Shown: positions 25,767-35,412 of the stretch, piece by piece
Position numbering within the stretch: the first letter of the stretch is position 1
Layout: the number at the start of each line of letters is the position of its first letter
Assembly (NCBI RefSeq): GCF_017873245.1
Contig: NZ_JAGGJY010000022.1
Coordinates: 1 to 46,296 of the forward strand
From: Clostridium tertium
GTDB taxonomy: Bacteria; Bacillota; Clostridia; Clostridiales; Clostridiaceae
Length of the DNA stretch: 46,296 nucleotides
Direction of reading: 5' to 3'
Notes under the pieces: model-generated
The model's input: the letters and a program-made list of their open reading frames with translations, nothing else
The model's database searches: none
What the model was told of the DNA's origin: nothing
Program-made: the position numbers and the translations under genes

Positions 25767-26597
25767 TTGAAGATAGATAAAATTTTTAACAACAATGCAG
25801 TTATAGTTAAAGAAGACAATGGACGAGAATCTGTTATCATTGGATGTGGACTTGCATTTAGAAAAAAAGTTGGCGATAAAGTAGATGAATCATTAATTGA
25901 AAAAACTTTTATTTTAAAGGAAAAAGATACTTTAGAAAAGTTTAAGATGATTTTAGAACATATACCTACAGAACAAATATCATTGTGCTATGATATTGTG
26001 GAATATGCTAAGAACATGTTAAACTGTGAACTTAATGATTATATTTATGTAACATTAACTGATCATATAAGTTATACATTAAAATTATTTGATGAAGGAA
26101 TAGAAAGACCAAATATATTGATTTGGGAAATAAAAAAGTTTTATCCTAAAGAATATAATATTGGCTTAAAGGCTTTAGAGTTTATTGAAAGTGAGCTTGG
26201 TAAAAAGATTAATGAAGAAGAAGCCGGAAATATTGCACTTCACTTGATAACAGCTCAGATTAATGGAAAAAGCGATAAAACTGATATTGCTTACAGTATG
26301 ACCAAAAAGATTCAGGATATACTAAATATTGTGAAATATACATATGATATTGAATTAGATGAACAATCTTTAAACTATGAAAGGTTTATTACTCATTTAA
26401 GATTTTTCTTTAAAAGACTTAATAATAAAACACAGTATAGAAATGAAAATGAAGACTTTCTTTTACCACAAGTAAAAGAAAAATATAAAGATGCTTATAA
26501 ATGTATGCTTAAGATAGAAAAATATTTAAATATAGAGTTAAGTCATGAAGAACAGCTTTATTTGACACTTCATATTAAGCGTATTGTAAATAGATAA
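25767..26597 (+). CDS. licT: BglG/LicT family transcription antiterminator
   Basis: 276 aa. The N-terminal RNA-binding CAT domain (1-55) starts KIDKIFNNNAVIVKEDNG. PRD1 (about 65-170) holds His in LTDHISYTLK and in ALHLITAQ; PRD2 (about 172-276) has ITHLRFFFKRL and LTLHIKRIV. The histidines are the sites where HPr and EII phosphorylate the protein to set dimerisation. It binds RAT RNA and prevents the overlapping terminators from forming; three such sites lie in front of the three genes of this module, including its own. The start is TTG 25767, decided by GAGGTGAT (25754-25761) and by the family N-terminus. Confidence 0.95.
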   Translation: MKIDKIFNNNAVIVKEDNGRESVIIGCGLAFRKKVGDKVDESLIEKTFILKEKDTLEKFKMILEHIPTEQISLCYDIVEYAKNMLNCELNDYIYVTLTDHISYTLKLFDEGIERPNILIWEIKKFYPKEYNIGLKALEFIESELGKKINEEEAGNIALHLITAQINGKSDKTDIAYSMTKKIQDILNIVKYTYDIELDEQSLNYERFITHLRFFFKRLNNKTQYRNENEDFLLPQVKEKYKDAYKCMLKIEKYLNIELSHEEQLYLTLHIKRIVNR

Positions 26598-26619
26598 TAT
26601 AGAAACAATTAAATATTTA

Positions 26620-26707
26620 GGATTGTTACTGTTAAATCAGGCAAGACCATATGTTTAAAAATACAAAAGTAATTTAAGTATTATTAAACTTTAGGTCTTG
26701 CTTTTTT
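26620..26707 (+). promoter_or_regulatory. RAT antiterminator and terminator before bglP
   Basis: GGATTGTTACTG with TCAGGCAAGACC (26620-26648) is the RAT. GCAAGACC (26641-26648) pairs with GGTCTTGC (26694-26701) and an inner TTTAA/TTAAA stem to form the terminator, ended by T6. No separate promoter is apparent, so readthrough from licT is expected. Confidence 0.92.
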
Positions 26708-26732
26708 ATATATAAGATTATGATTAATTTAA

Positions 26733-28610
<1,878 letters not shown>

Positions 28611-28636
28611 TTTAGTTTATAAAAATTATTTATTGT

Positions 28637-28675
28637 AGATATTATGAGTAGTTATAAATATTACTCATAATATCT
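28637..28675 (+). repeat. 14-bp hairpin after bglP
   Basis: AGATATTATGAGTA (28637-28650) with TACTCATAATATCT (28662-28675), perfect, 11-nt loop, no T run. Possible processing or 3' stabilising hairpin. Confidence 0.5.
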
Positions 28676-28758
28676 TGCATGAAATAAAACTTCAGTTATT
28701 AGTGAGAATATAGATGTAATTAAAATATATTAGTATTAACATAGTATTTGATAATCAT

Positions 28759-28810
28759 AACACCTTAAAGTTACAGTGTGAAGATTGTAACTTTAAGGTG
28801 TTATTTTTTT
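28759..28810 (+). terminator. Strong terminator of the bgl module
   Basis: Perfect 17-bp stem AACACCTTAAAGTTACA (28759-28775) with TGTAACTTTAAGGTGTT (28786-28802), 10-nt loop, then ATTTTTTT. Confidence 0.95.
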
Positions 28811-28864
28811 ATTCTTTAGAAAATTATATTTTTAAAAACTGTGGATAATTAATAAAATGTAGAT

Positions 28865-29136
28865 ATGATAATTGAAGATAAGATAACAGTAAAACAGATA
28901 TTAAAGGAGAACTATAATAAATTTAAAAATAAATATTGGTTTCAAGTTCCGAAACATATGCGAGAGCATATTTATGATGTGGTAAATAAAGCTTTAATGT
29001 GTAGCGATATCAAATATGGCTTTGCGGAGTATAGGTGTGTAATATGTGGAGGGGATAGGACGATATTTTGTTCGAGCCGAGATAGCGGAATATAGAATAA
29101 TTAAGTATGAAAATAACAGAGTAACATTTTGTATGA
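28865..29136 (+). pseudogene. IS91/IS1294-type transposase with internal deletion
   Basis: The first 70 codons from ATG 28865 match the N-terminal zinc-binding domain of Y2 (HUH) transposases: ILKENYNKFKNKYWFQVPKH, MREHIYDVVNKALMCSDIKY, GFAEYRCVICGG. The frame ends at 29095, where in a shifted frame IAEYRIIKYENNRVTF (29082-29129) resembles the C-terminal part of the same transposases. The catalytic HUH and double-Tyr core is deleted. Dead element. Confidence 0.7.
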
Positions 29137-29244
29137 AGCTTATATGAATATGCTAAAGATCCATTAATAGGTCCTATTTTTGTGTATGATATATATCTTG
29201 CTATAGAGGTACATCAATCTATTTATTCTTCAAGGGTGTATTAA
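29137..29244 (+). pseudogene. GNAT acetyltransferase N-terminal remnant
   Basis: Reads LYEYAKDPLIGPIFVYDIY then a stop after about 35 codons. The phrase YAKDPxIGPI is typical of the start of RimJ/RimL-type GNAT proteins. No start codon or acetyl-CoA motif remains. The next 100 bases contain another open run, LMEEAEESWKSVLNGETIRQ, not recognised. Confidence 0.45.
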
Positions 29245-29349
29245 ATGACATGCTTGAATTGGAATGTGGAGATAGATGTGTTTATTATCAGGATTAATGG
29301 AGGAAGCTGAGGAATCTTGGAAATCTGTATTGAATGGTGAAACAATTAG

Positions 29350-29384
29350 GCAAAAAAGGACTTACTGTTATAAGCAAGTCCTTT
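29350..29384 (-). terminator. Terminator of punA on the minus strand
   Basis: AAAGGACTT.CT (29355-29366) pairs with AG.AAGTCCTTT (29373-29384); on the minus strand it ends in six T. It lies 80 bases past the punA stop. Arms nearly match those of the selO terminator. Confidence 0.8.
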
Positions 29385-29464
29385 AAACATATTCTAAGAA
29401 CAATTTAAAATAGCATCTACTATTCATAAGTTCCTATTACTTTAAGAAATTCTTCAAAAAATTA

Positions 29465-30292
29465 TTATTCTATATTTTCTATAATCTTAGCAACCCATGC
29501 ACATAAATTAGCTGAGGCTTTTTCAGCTGTTTCTACAACTCTTGCATGTGAATGTTTATGTTTTTGTATTCCTGTTGCCATATTTGTGATGCAAGCTATT
29601 CCAAGAACATCTATTCCTAAATAATTAGCAGCTATCGTTTCTGGAACCGTTGACATGCCAACAGCATCAGCACCTTGTCTGCCTATAGAAACTATTTCAG
29701 CAGCAGTTTCATAATAAGGGCCCATAAAACCAGCATAAATGCCTTCTTTATATTCAACATTAATTTCATCTGCTATTGATTTAGCTTTATCTATTAATTC
29801 TAATTTATAAGGTTCAGACATATCAGGGAATCTTACTCCAAATCTTTTGTCATTAACTCCAATTAGAGGATTGTCACCAAATAGATTTATAAAATCCTTT
29901 ATAAGCATTAATGTACCAGGTTTAAAATCAGTATTTATTCCTCCGCAAGCATTAGTAACTATAAGCTTTTGGATACCTAATTGTTGCATTACATATACAG
30001 GATATGTAACTTCCTTCATAGTATATCCTTCATAATAATGAAATCTTCCTTGCATTGCTAATACATCTATTCCTTTTATCTTTCCAAATACTAATCTACC
30101 TTCATGACCTTCTACTGTTGATTGAGGAAAATTTGGAATATCTTTATAATCTATATACTCTTTATCCTCTAACACATCAACTAAATTACCTAATCCTGAG
30201 CCAAGAATAACTGCAACCTTTGGGTTGAATTTAGTAATTTTATCTTTTATATATTTTGTAGATTCTACAACTTTATCATACATATTATTCAT
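29465..30292 (-). CDS. punA: Purine nucleoside phosphorylase (trimeric, PNP-I)
   Basis: 275-aa cytoplasmic enzyme that splits guanosine or inosine with phosphate to base and ribose-1-phosphate. Signatures are VILGSGLGNL (phosphate loop), VEGHEGRLV, MQGRFHYYEGY, TNACGGIN, GFMGPYYETAAE and the nucleoside-binding GADAVGMSTVPETIAA. The frame can be extended 35 codons upstream, but GGAGGT sits eight bases before ATG 30292 on the minus strand and the extension crosses the operator region, so 30292 is chosen. Divergent from a Crp/Fnr-type regulator, 125 bases apart. It fits with the purine base uptake genes at 2.6-4.3 kb and the deoxyribosyltransferase at 33.8 kb. Confidence 0.95.
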   Translation of the reverse strand: MNNMYDKVVESTKYIKDKITKFNPKVAVILGSGLGNLVDVLEDKEYIDYKDIPNFPQSTVEGHEGRLVFGKIKGIDVLAMQGRFHYYEGYTMKEVTYPVYVMQQLGIQKLIVTNACGGINTDFKPGTLMLIKDFINLFGDNPLIGVNDKRFGVRFPDMSEPYKLELIDKAKSIADEINVEYKEGIYAGFMGPYYETAAEIVSIGRQGADAVGMSTVPETIAANYLGIDVLGIACITNMATGIQKHKHSHARVVETAEKASANLCAWVAKIIENIE

Positions 30293-30348
30293 TTTATTAC
30301 CTCCACTAACTTTTAAACTTAATTTATCATAAAATTGTTGAAAGTAAT

Positions 30349-30365
30349 GATGACATATGTCACAA
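30349..30365. promoter_or_regulatory. Crp/Fnr-type operator between punA and its regulator
   Basis: TGACATATGTCA (30351-30362) is a perfect palindrome. Within GATGACATATGTCACA the right half TCACA matches the Crp half-site and the spacing TGA-N6-TCA is that of Crp sites. It lies midway between the two divergent start codons. Confidence 0.55.
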
Positions 30366-30417
30366 TATAGGAAAAAATTATCATTTAAATAATACAAATA
30401 TGGTAAAGGATAAGATT

Positions 30418-31113
30418 ATGAAAAAAATATGCGATTCTCAAACTATAAGTAAGTATATAGAAAAGTACAATATAAATAAATTTTTCAGTAAAGATATAAA
30501 TTCTCATGCTGAACTTTTCCTATTCAAGAAAGGAGAACATATTTGTAGAGAAGGTGAAAGTACAAACTATCTTTTTTTCTTAGTAAAAGGAAAAGCAAAA
30601 GTTTATTCCTCATTAAGCAATGGGAAAACTCTTTTAATATGTTTTTATAATTCAGTAAAAATGATTGGTGATATTGAATTTATGAAGTTAGAGCCAGCTA
30701 ATTCAAATATTCAAGTTTTAGAAGATAGTTATTGTATAGGTATTTCTATTCAAAAAGTTAGGGAATATTTATTAGATGATGTTAAGTTTCTACGTTTTAT
30801 GTGTGAGTCTTTAAGTGAAAAATTAAAAAAATTATCTAAAAATAGTTCAATTAACTTACTTTATCCATTGGAAAATAGATTATCTAGTTATATATTAGCG
30901 ACTGGGGAAAGGGTAAATGTTAATGGAGTAGATGTACTAATATTTGATGAAAATTTAACTGAAATAGCAAAACTTTTAGGTACAAGTTATAGACATCTTT
31001 TAAGAACATTAAAATCACTTTGTAAAAGTGGTATTCTTAAAAAGAAAAGCTCTTACTTTGAAGTAGTAGATAATAGTATGCTGACAGATCTTGCAGCAGA
31101 TTTATATAAATAA
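30418..31113 (+). CDS. Crp/Fnr family regulator, YeiL-like
   Basis: 231 aa. The N-terminal cyclic-nucleotide-binding-type beta roll spans about 25-120 (FLFKKGEHICREGESTNYLF, LVKGKAKVYSS, MIGDIEFM) and the C-terminal winged helix about 150-215 (NLTEIAKLLGTSYRHLLRTL, KSLCKSGILKKKSSYFEV). The layout and wording are close to YeiL, a Crp-family protein beside nucleoside genes in E. coli. The cAMP-contacting Arg-Ser pair of Crp is absent, so the ligand differs. ATG 30418 is preferred to 30400 because AAAGGAT (30404-30410) precedes it. Divergent from punA and probably controlling it through the palindrome between them. Confidence 0.87.
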   Translation: MKKICDSQTISKYIEKYNINKFFSKDINSHAELFLFKKGEHICREGESTNYLFFLVKGKAKVYSSLSNGKTLLICFYNSVKMIGDIEFMKLEPANSNIQVLEDSYCIGISIQKVREYLLDDVKFLRFMCESLSEKLKKLSKNSSINLLYPLENRLSSYILATGERVNVNGVDVLIFDENLTEIAKLLGTSYRHLLRTLKSLCKSGILKKKSSYFEVVDNSMLTDLAADLYK

Positions 31114-31428
31114 AACAATTAATAATATATATAAATAGAACAGTTTACTATAAAACTATTATGGTAAAATGTAAATTAAGAGGTTTTAAAAATTATATAT
31201 TTAAAAATGTATAAATTAATTAAATAAAAATAAAGGGGAATAGATAAATGGTTTATGTTGCTTTACTAAGAGGAATAAATGTTGGTGGAAAAAATAAAAT
31301 AGATATGAAATTATGAAAGGGTTGGAATAAATTTTAATTTAAATGACATAATATCTTCACAATATCTTACTTTAAATGTTAAAATAAAAGCTATAGAAAA
31401 AATTAGGTGAGGATGTGTTGGAAGAAGT
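31114..31428. other. Gene-poor stretch holding a DUF1697 stub
   Basis: 315 bases. Contains the stub at 31248-31316; the following 31317-31407 reads as unrecognised coding-like debris (VGINFNLNDIISS). Confidence 0.5.
31248..31316 (+). pseudogene. DUF1697 N-terminal stub
   Basis: AAGGGG (31232-31238) and ATG 31248 open MVYVALLRGINVGGKNKIDM then KL and TGA. This is the invariant start of DUF1697 proteins (usually about 180 aa). The rest is deleted. Confidence 0.8.
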
Positions 31429-32244
31429 ATGCAAAAATATAATCAGGATAATCCACAGCTTATTAATTCTATGGTATGCACTATAGATATATTAGGATTT
31501 TCACAAATGATAGTAGACTCTTGTAGTAAAGGATATGGAGACAAGCTGCTTAATGAGGTTAACTTTCTTATAAATAAGAACAAACAATGTATAATACCAA
31601 ATAAGTACAGTCAAGGAAAGATAAAAATATATACTGATAATATGATTGTTGGATATCCTATAAAGGATGATGGAGAAGAAGAGTTAAATGAAATATTGGA
31701 TAATGTATCAGAATATCAATTTAACTTAGCAATAGAAGGTCTTTTTGTTAGAGGCGGAGTAAGTGTAGGTGAATTTTATATAAATGAAGATATTGTTTTT
31801 GGACCTGCTCTTTTGGATGCGCATGATGCTGAGAGTAATCTAGCTTGCTATCCAAGAATTATATTAGATTATAAGACAGTAAGTAGATTACAAAAGTACA
31901 TAAATAATTATGATGTTGCGCCGCAACACAAGAAAATACTTATTGATAGTGATGGCCAGTGGTTTTTAAATTATTTAAATACTATATTTAAATATTACAT
32001 AGAATGCAATAATGAATATGAATTTGAAAAAGTGCAAATAGAATTGCTTCTTAGGCATAAAGTTAAAGTTGAAGAAATGCTAGAATTAAATAAAAAAAAT
32101 ATAAAAGTATGGGATAAGTATGTATGGACAGCTAATTATCATAATTATTTCTGTGACTTATATTTTCCAAATGAAAAGCAGTTAAAAATATCAAGAAAGA
32201 GTTTACTTTCATGGCCTAGAGAAATTTCAAAAAATGATTTTTAA
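31429..32244 (+). CDS. Orphan class III nucleotidyl cyclase-like protein
   Basis: 271 aa, soluble. The pattern fits a class III cyclase fold. The first metal Asp lies in CTIDILGFSQMI (Asp20, cf. FxDIxGFT), and the second in IKIYTDNMIVGYP (Asp70, cf. the GD hairpin). The next strand is LAIEGLFVRGGVSVGEFY (100-117, cf. IGIHxG), followed by the family-specific DIVFGPALLDAHDAESNLAC and YPRIIL (121-146). About 120 C-terminal residues are helical and unassigned. Such proteins recur as unannotated ORFs; related cyclases make cCMP/cUMP in Pycsar antiphage systems, but no effector gene adjoins here. The ribosome site is modest (GGAAGAAG). Fold by inference, product unknown. Confidence 0.55.
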   Translation: MQKYNQDNPQLINSMVCTIDILGFSQMIVDSCSKGYGDKLLNEVNFLINKNKQCIIPNKYSQGKIKIYTDNMIVGYPIKDDGEEELNEILDNVSEYQFNLAIEGLFVRGGVSVGEFYINEDIVFGPALLDAHDAESNLACYPRIILDYKTVSRLQKYINNYDVAPQHKKILIDSDGQWFLNYLNTIFKYYIECNNEYEFEKVQIELLLRHKVKVEEMLELNKKNIKVWDKYVWTANYHNYFCDLYFPNEKQLKISRKSLLSWPREISKNDF

Positions 32245-32444
32245 TACTATAGATCATATAATTGAAGAAGAAATTAAATTATTTATATATATTTTCAGTA
32301 AAAGTATTGTAATGATATAAATAGTATGTTATTATAAATGAGTAGCAAAGTTGCTAACAAAAAGGTTTCATTTAGGTAAATAGTTTCTCAAAAATTAGAG
32401 ATTATTATATCAATTTAGAATCTTTAATTTTAGGAGGAATATTT
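32245..32444. other. Intergenic stretch, no gene seen
   Basis: AT-rich leader of the zinc-ribbon gene. GTTTCATTTAGGTAAATAG (about 32365) lies in it; no terminator or promoter could be assigned. Confidence 0.35.
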
Positions 32445-32597
32445 ATGACAGATAAGACAATAACATGTAGAGATTGCGGAAGCGAATTCATATTTTCAGT
32501 AGGAGAACAAGAATTCTATAAAGAAAAAGGATTCGATAATGAGCCAACAAGATGTATATCTTGTAGAAGAGCTAAAAAAGAACAAAATAGAAGATAA
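32445..32597 (+). CDS. Small zinc-ribbon protein
   Basis: 50 aa. AGGAGG (32432-32437) and ATG 32445. Two CxxC knuckles, CRDCGSEF (8-15) and CISCRRAKK (37-45), bracket the stretch EQEFYKEKGFDNEPTR. This is the widespread bacterial probable-zinc-ribbon (zinc-ribbon DUF) domain, found as a short standalone protein in clostridia. A cysteine-metal protein binding nucleic acid or ribosome is plausible; function unknown. Perfect terminator follows. Confidence 0.9.
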   Translation: MTDKTITCRDCGSEFIFSVGEQEFYKEKGFDNEPTRCISCRRAKKEQNRR

Positions 32598-32611
32598 TTT
32601 TAGATTGTTAG

Positions 32612-32640
32612 AGGTTATAGTTTAAACTATAACCTTTTTT
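32612..32640 (+). terminator. Terminator of the zinc-ribbon gene
   Basis: A 24-base perfect palindrome AGGTTATAGTTTAAACTATAACCT cut at 32612-32635 (shown here as arms AGGTTATAG and CTATAACCT) followed by T5. Confidence 0.9.
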
Positions 32641-32662
32641 GGTGTCTTATTATATAATGATA

Positions 32663-33412
32663 TCAATTTTTCTTCCATATAATATGCAGTTTTGTAAGAA
32701 GTACTCCAGTATCACTTGTAATATTGTGAATTGTATTAATATAGCTAATTTCATCATAAATTACTTCAGATGAAATATGTAGTGTATCTCCATCAGTTGT
32801 TTCCTTTTTGAATAATACCTTAATGTTAAATAAATTATATTCATTTAAAATAGATCTTGGTAAAGTATCCATAGCCATTTCAATATACTTTACATTATTA
32901 ACATGCCCATAAGAGTCTATATCACTATATCTAACTGGATAGTATTTTAGATAGTCTGCTTTTTGAATCTTAGGAATATCATCTAAAATAGGTACTTCAT
33001 CTAGTTCTTTTTTTAGACCATATATCTTGCTTTGTTCAGAAGATATTCTCATAGGACGTCTCTTTTCAAAATCTATTAGTATAGCAGTTGAAAAAACTTC
33101 TCCTATAACTTTCCCTTCAGAGTTCTTTATAGTATTTTGCCTATAACCATAGAATTTTTTTGTACCTAATACCTTAGTTTGAACTGTTATTTTATCCCTT
33201 AACTTAGGGTATTCATATATAGTTATATCATATTTTAAAAGTACCCAAATACAATTATTTTGAGCAAAGCCTTCCTTAGTTTCTCCTAGAGAATCAGATT
33301 GGGATATAATAACATCCCATAAGAAATCTCCTAAAGATGAAAATTTGCATTGATGTTCAGAGTCAACATCAAAAAAATTTATTGTATATTCCTTTTCGAA
33401 AATATCATTCAA
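32663..33412 (-). CDS. Acyl-ACP thioesterase (FatA/FatB-like)
   Basis: 249-aa double-hotdog thioesterase that frees fatty acids from acyl carrier protein. The N-terminal hotdog includes FFDVDSEHQCKFSSLGDFLW and NNCIWVLLKYDI; the C-terminal hotdog has VRYSDIDSYGHVNNVKYIEM (about 160-179), where the catalytic Asn and His of HVNN-type motifs lie. The start is TTG at 33412: AGGAGG lies 8 bases before it on the minus strand and no ATG fits. It is convergent with the zinc-ribbon gene and alone in its unit. Chain-length preference cannot be judged. Confidence 0.88.
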   Translation of the reverse strand: MNDIFEKEYTINFFDVDSEHQCKFSSLGDFLWDVIISQSDSLGETKEGFAQNNCIWVLLKYDITIYEYPKLRDKITVQTKVLGTKKFYGYRQNTIKNSEGKVIGEVFSTAILIDFEKRRPMRISSEQSKIYGLKKELDEVPILDDIPKIQKADYLKYYPVRYSDIDSYGHVNNVKYIEMAMDTLPRSILNEYNLFNIKVLFKKETTDGDTLHISSEVIYDEISYINTIHNITSDTGVLLTKLHIIWKKN

Positions 33413-33658
33413 TTATAGTTCCTCCTTTAATAAAGTTTGCATATGTTTATATTAAATATTGTATCATAGTTTTAGAAATTTCATATATTTTACAGGATAT
33501 ATATAGATTAATGGACTTGAGAAATATTAATAAATATTTATATAAATACTATATTTTAAGTATTGCCAATTATTGATTGCTTGTTACATATGTGGTAGAG
33601 TTTTTAATAGTTGGAAATTTAAATGAATGCATTAAATGTGATTTTTAAAGTAGCTTAA
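33413..33658. other. Divergent intergenic region, no gene seen
   Basis: Leader of the thioesterase gene on the minus strand; nothing further recognised. Confidence 0.4.
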
Positions 33659-33769
33659 ATAGGAGGTAAGGGAAACTTTTCAGGTGGATCAGTATATATA
33701 CATCATTTTAAAGAGTTATCAAGCAAAAGAATAATTCAAGAAATACTTAAGGAGGTTAAAAGAAAATGA
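33659..33769 (+). pseudogene. 3' fragment of an unrecognised gene
   Basis: Open run after a stop codon, reading GNFSGGSVYIHHFKELSSKR then IIQEILKEVKRK and TGA. It contains AGGAGG (33661-33666) but no start. Its stop overlaps the ATG of the next gene (ATGA). It looks like the tail of a gene once coupled to the deoxyribosyltransferase. Confidence 0.4.
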
Positions 33770-34191
33770 AACGAGTTTATTTAGCAAGCCCATTTTTTAA
33801 TGACACAGAGGTTGAATGTTTAGAAATAGTTGAGAAAATATTAGAAGAAAAAGGGTTAGAGGTGTTTTCACCTATGAGAAATCCAATGAATAAACATGCT
33901 GAGGTTGGTTCTCGTCAATGGTCAATTGAAACATTCATGAATGATTTAAAACATATTAAGTGGTCCGAAATAGTTGTGGGTATATATCATGGGAACTATT
34001 CAGATAGTGGAACAGCATGGGAACTTGGCTATGCGTATGCTACTGATAAACCTGTTATCTTAGTTCATGTTGGTAAAGATAGTAATCTTATGGTTCATGA
34101 AGGGGCTCACGCCAATATAACTTTAGATGAACTTAAGGAGTATGACTTTAGAAAGCTAGTTAGCTCCTTTTATAAAGGTGAGATGCTTTAA
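33766..34191 (+). CDS. Nucleoside 2-deoxyribosyltransferase
   Basis: 141-aa cytoplasmic enzyme that moves deoxyribose between nucleobases in purine and pyrimidine salvage. Motifs are VYLASPFFN (4-12), DSGTAWELGYA (80-90, catalytic Glu86 with Asp80) and MVHEGAHANI (about 108-117). Length fits the family (about 140-160 aa). AAGGAGG (33749-33755) precedes ATG 33766 by ten bases. With punA at 30 kb and the purine operon at 2.6 kb it adds a salvage step. Substrate class (purine-only or general) cannot be fixed. Confidence 0.93.
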   Translation: MKRVYLASPFFNDTEVECLEIVEKILEEKGLEVFSPMRNPMNKHAEVGSRQWSIETFMNDLKHIKWSEIVVGIYHGNYSDSGTAWELGYAYATDKPVILVHVGKDSNLMVHEGAHANITLDELKEYDFRKLVSSFYKGEML

Positions 34192-34228
34192 TAGCTAAAA
34201 TGAAAATTAATACAAATTTATAACTTAT

Positions 34229-34262
34229 AGCAGTATTATATATAGTAATACTGCTTTTTATT
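34229..34262 (+). terminator. Terminator of the deoxyribosyltransferase gene
   Basis: AGCAGTATTA (34229-34238) with TAATACTGCT (34246-34255), 7-nt loop, then TTTTATTT. Confidence 0.85.
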
Positions 34263-34352
34263 TCATGAATCTCAAATTGTTTTAAATAGATTTAGTAGTT
34301 ACTTTAAATATAAATAAAATAACTACTAATATAAAAATTATATTAATGATAT

Positions 34353-34535
34353 ATGGATATTAATATGTCTCCTATTGAACAAGTAGATGAGTTCTTAGGT
34401 GAAAATAAAGAGACTATAAATTTACGAATAAAAGGATCATTAAGTCTAGGGAAAATAATGAAAATAAGTATAGGGAATATAGTAATGCAACCTATGGTTG
34501 ATAAAAAGAAATCCTTGGTTGGTGGATTAAAATAG
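34353..34535 (+). CDS. Doubtful 60-codon frame
   Basis: Reads MDINMSPIEQVDEFLGENKE then TINLRIKGSLSLGKIMKISIGN and on to a stop. No ribosome site before ATG 34353 and no family recognised. Composition is protein-like, so it may be a fragment of a lost gene. Otherwise 34256-34571 is empty. Confidence 0.25.
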   Translation: MDINMSPIEQVDEFLGENKETINLRIKGSLSLGKIMKISIGNIVMQPMVDKKKSLVGGLK

Positions 34536-34571
34536 GAACATTCTGTATAATTCTTAATGGAGGTGAAGAAA

Positions 34572-35412
34572 TTGAATTTAGCAGAAAAATTGCAATTATT
34601 AAGAAATAATAATAGGTTATCTCAAGAAGAATTAGCAGAAAAATTAGGAATATCAAGACAAGCAGTTTCAAAATGGGAGTCTGGTAAATCAACACCAGAT
34701 TTAAATAAATTAGTAGCAATATCTGAATTATACAATGTAACTATTGATAGCTTAGTTAAGGATAATGATGAACTTTATATTTTAGACAGTAACGAAATGG
34801 AAATTAGTGAAGAACAAAAATCAGAAAAAGTATCTGACAAAAATGCACAGGTAGTTATTAATATAAATAGAGGTTATTCACTAGAGTATGAGTATAAAAG
34901 CAAGAGAATATTATTTGGCTTACCATTAATTCATATTAATATTGGAAGAGGTTTTAAAAAAGCAAAAGGTATAATTTCTGTAGGAAATATTTCATGTGGA
35001 ATAATATCAGTAGGATTTATATCTTTTGGAATTTTAAGCTGTGGTTTAATGTCTGTTGGTCTAATTACATTAGCTGTTTTATCAATAGGATTATTGTTAG
35101 CAGTAGGAGTTATTTCTTTGGGAATCTTTTAAATTGGGGCAATATCTATAGGTTTTTTTTTCTCTTGGAGCATTGTCAATAGGAAAATATGCTGTTGGGG
35201 CTAGTGCAGTAGCAACAGACATAGCTATAGGTGATTATGCAAGGGCTAATATAGCTATAGGAAATAAGATAGAAGGAATTATAACACTTCCATTAGAAAC
35301 TTCAGTAAATGATATGAAAACATTAATAAAAGAAGAGTATCCTAAGTTAAGCGAGTGGATTATAAATATAATAGATTTTTTAATTAAAAATATTAGAGTA
35401 GGAGTAAGATAA
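34572..35412 (+). pseudogene. XRE-type HTH protein with SIG-repeat membrane domain, broken
   Basis: GGAGGTGA (34559-34566) precedes TTG 34572. The HTH (about 1-60) has LSQEELAEKLGISRQAVSKW. After a linker the protein runs into a hydrophobic array of short repeats (IISVGNISCGIISVGFISFG, ILSCGLMSVGLITLAVLSIG). The frame stops at TAA 35130-35132, where the repeat pattern predicts Ser (TCA). After that, T9 at 35153-35161 has one base too many; with both corrected it continues SLGALSIGKYAVGASAVATD and IAIGDYARANIAIG to TAA 35410. So two lesions: a nonsense codon and a homopolymer frameshift. The first 187 codons may still be made. Confidence 0.8.

Noticed and set aside
33337..33576. 79-codon plus-strand frame opposite the thioesterase start
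   Set aside because: Overlaps the thioesterase start and leader; no ribosome site and no recognisable family.
34994..35182. 62-codon frame inside the SIG-repeat pseudogene
   Set aside because: Alternative-frame reading of the repeat region; the frame-corrected reading explains it.
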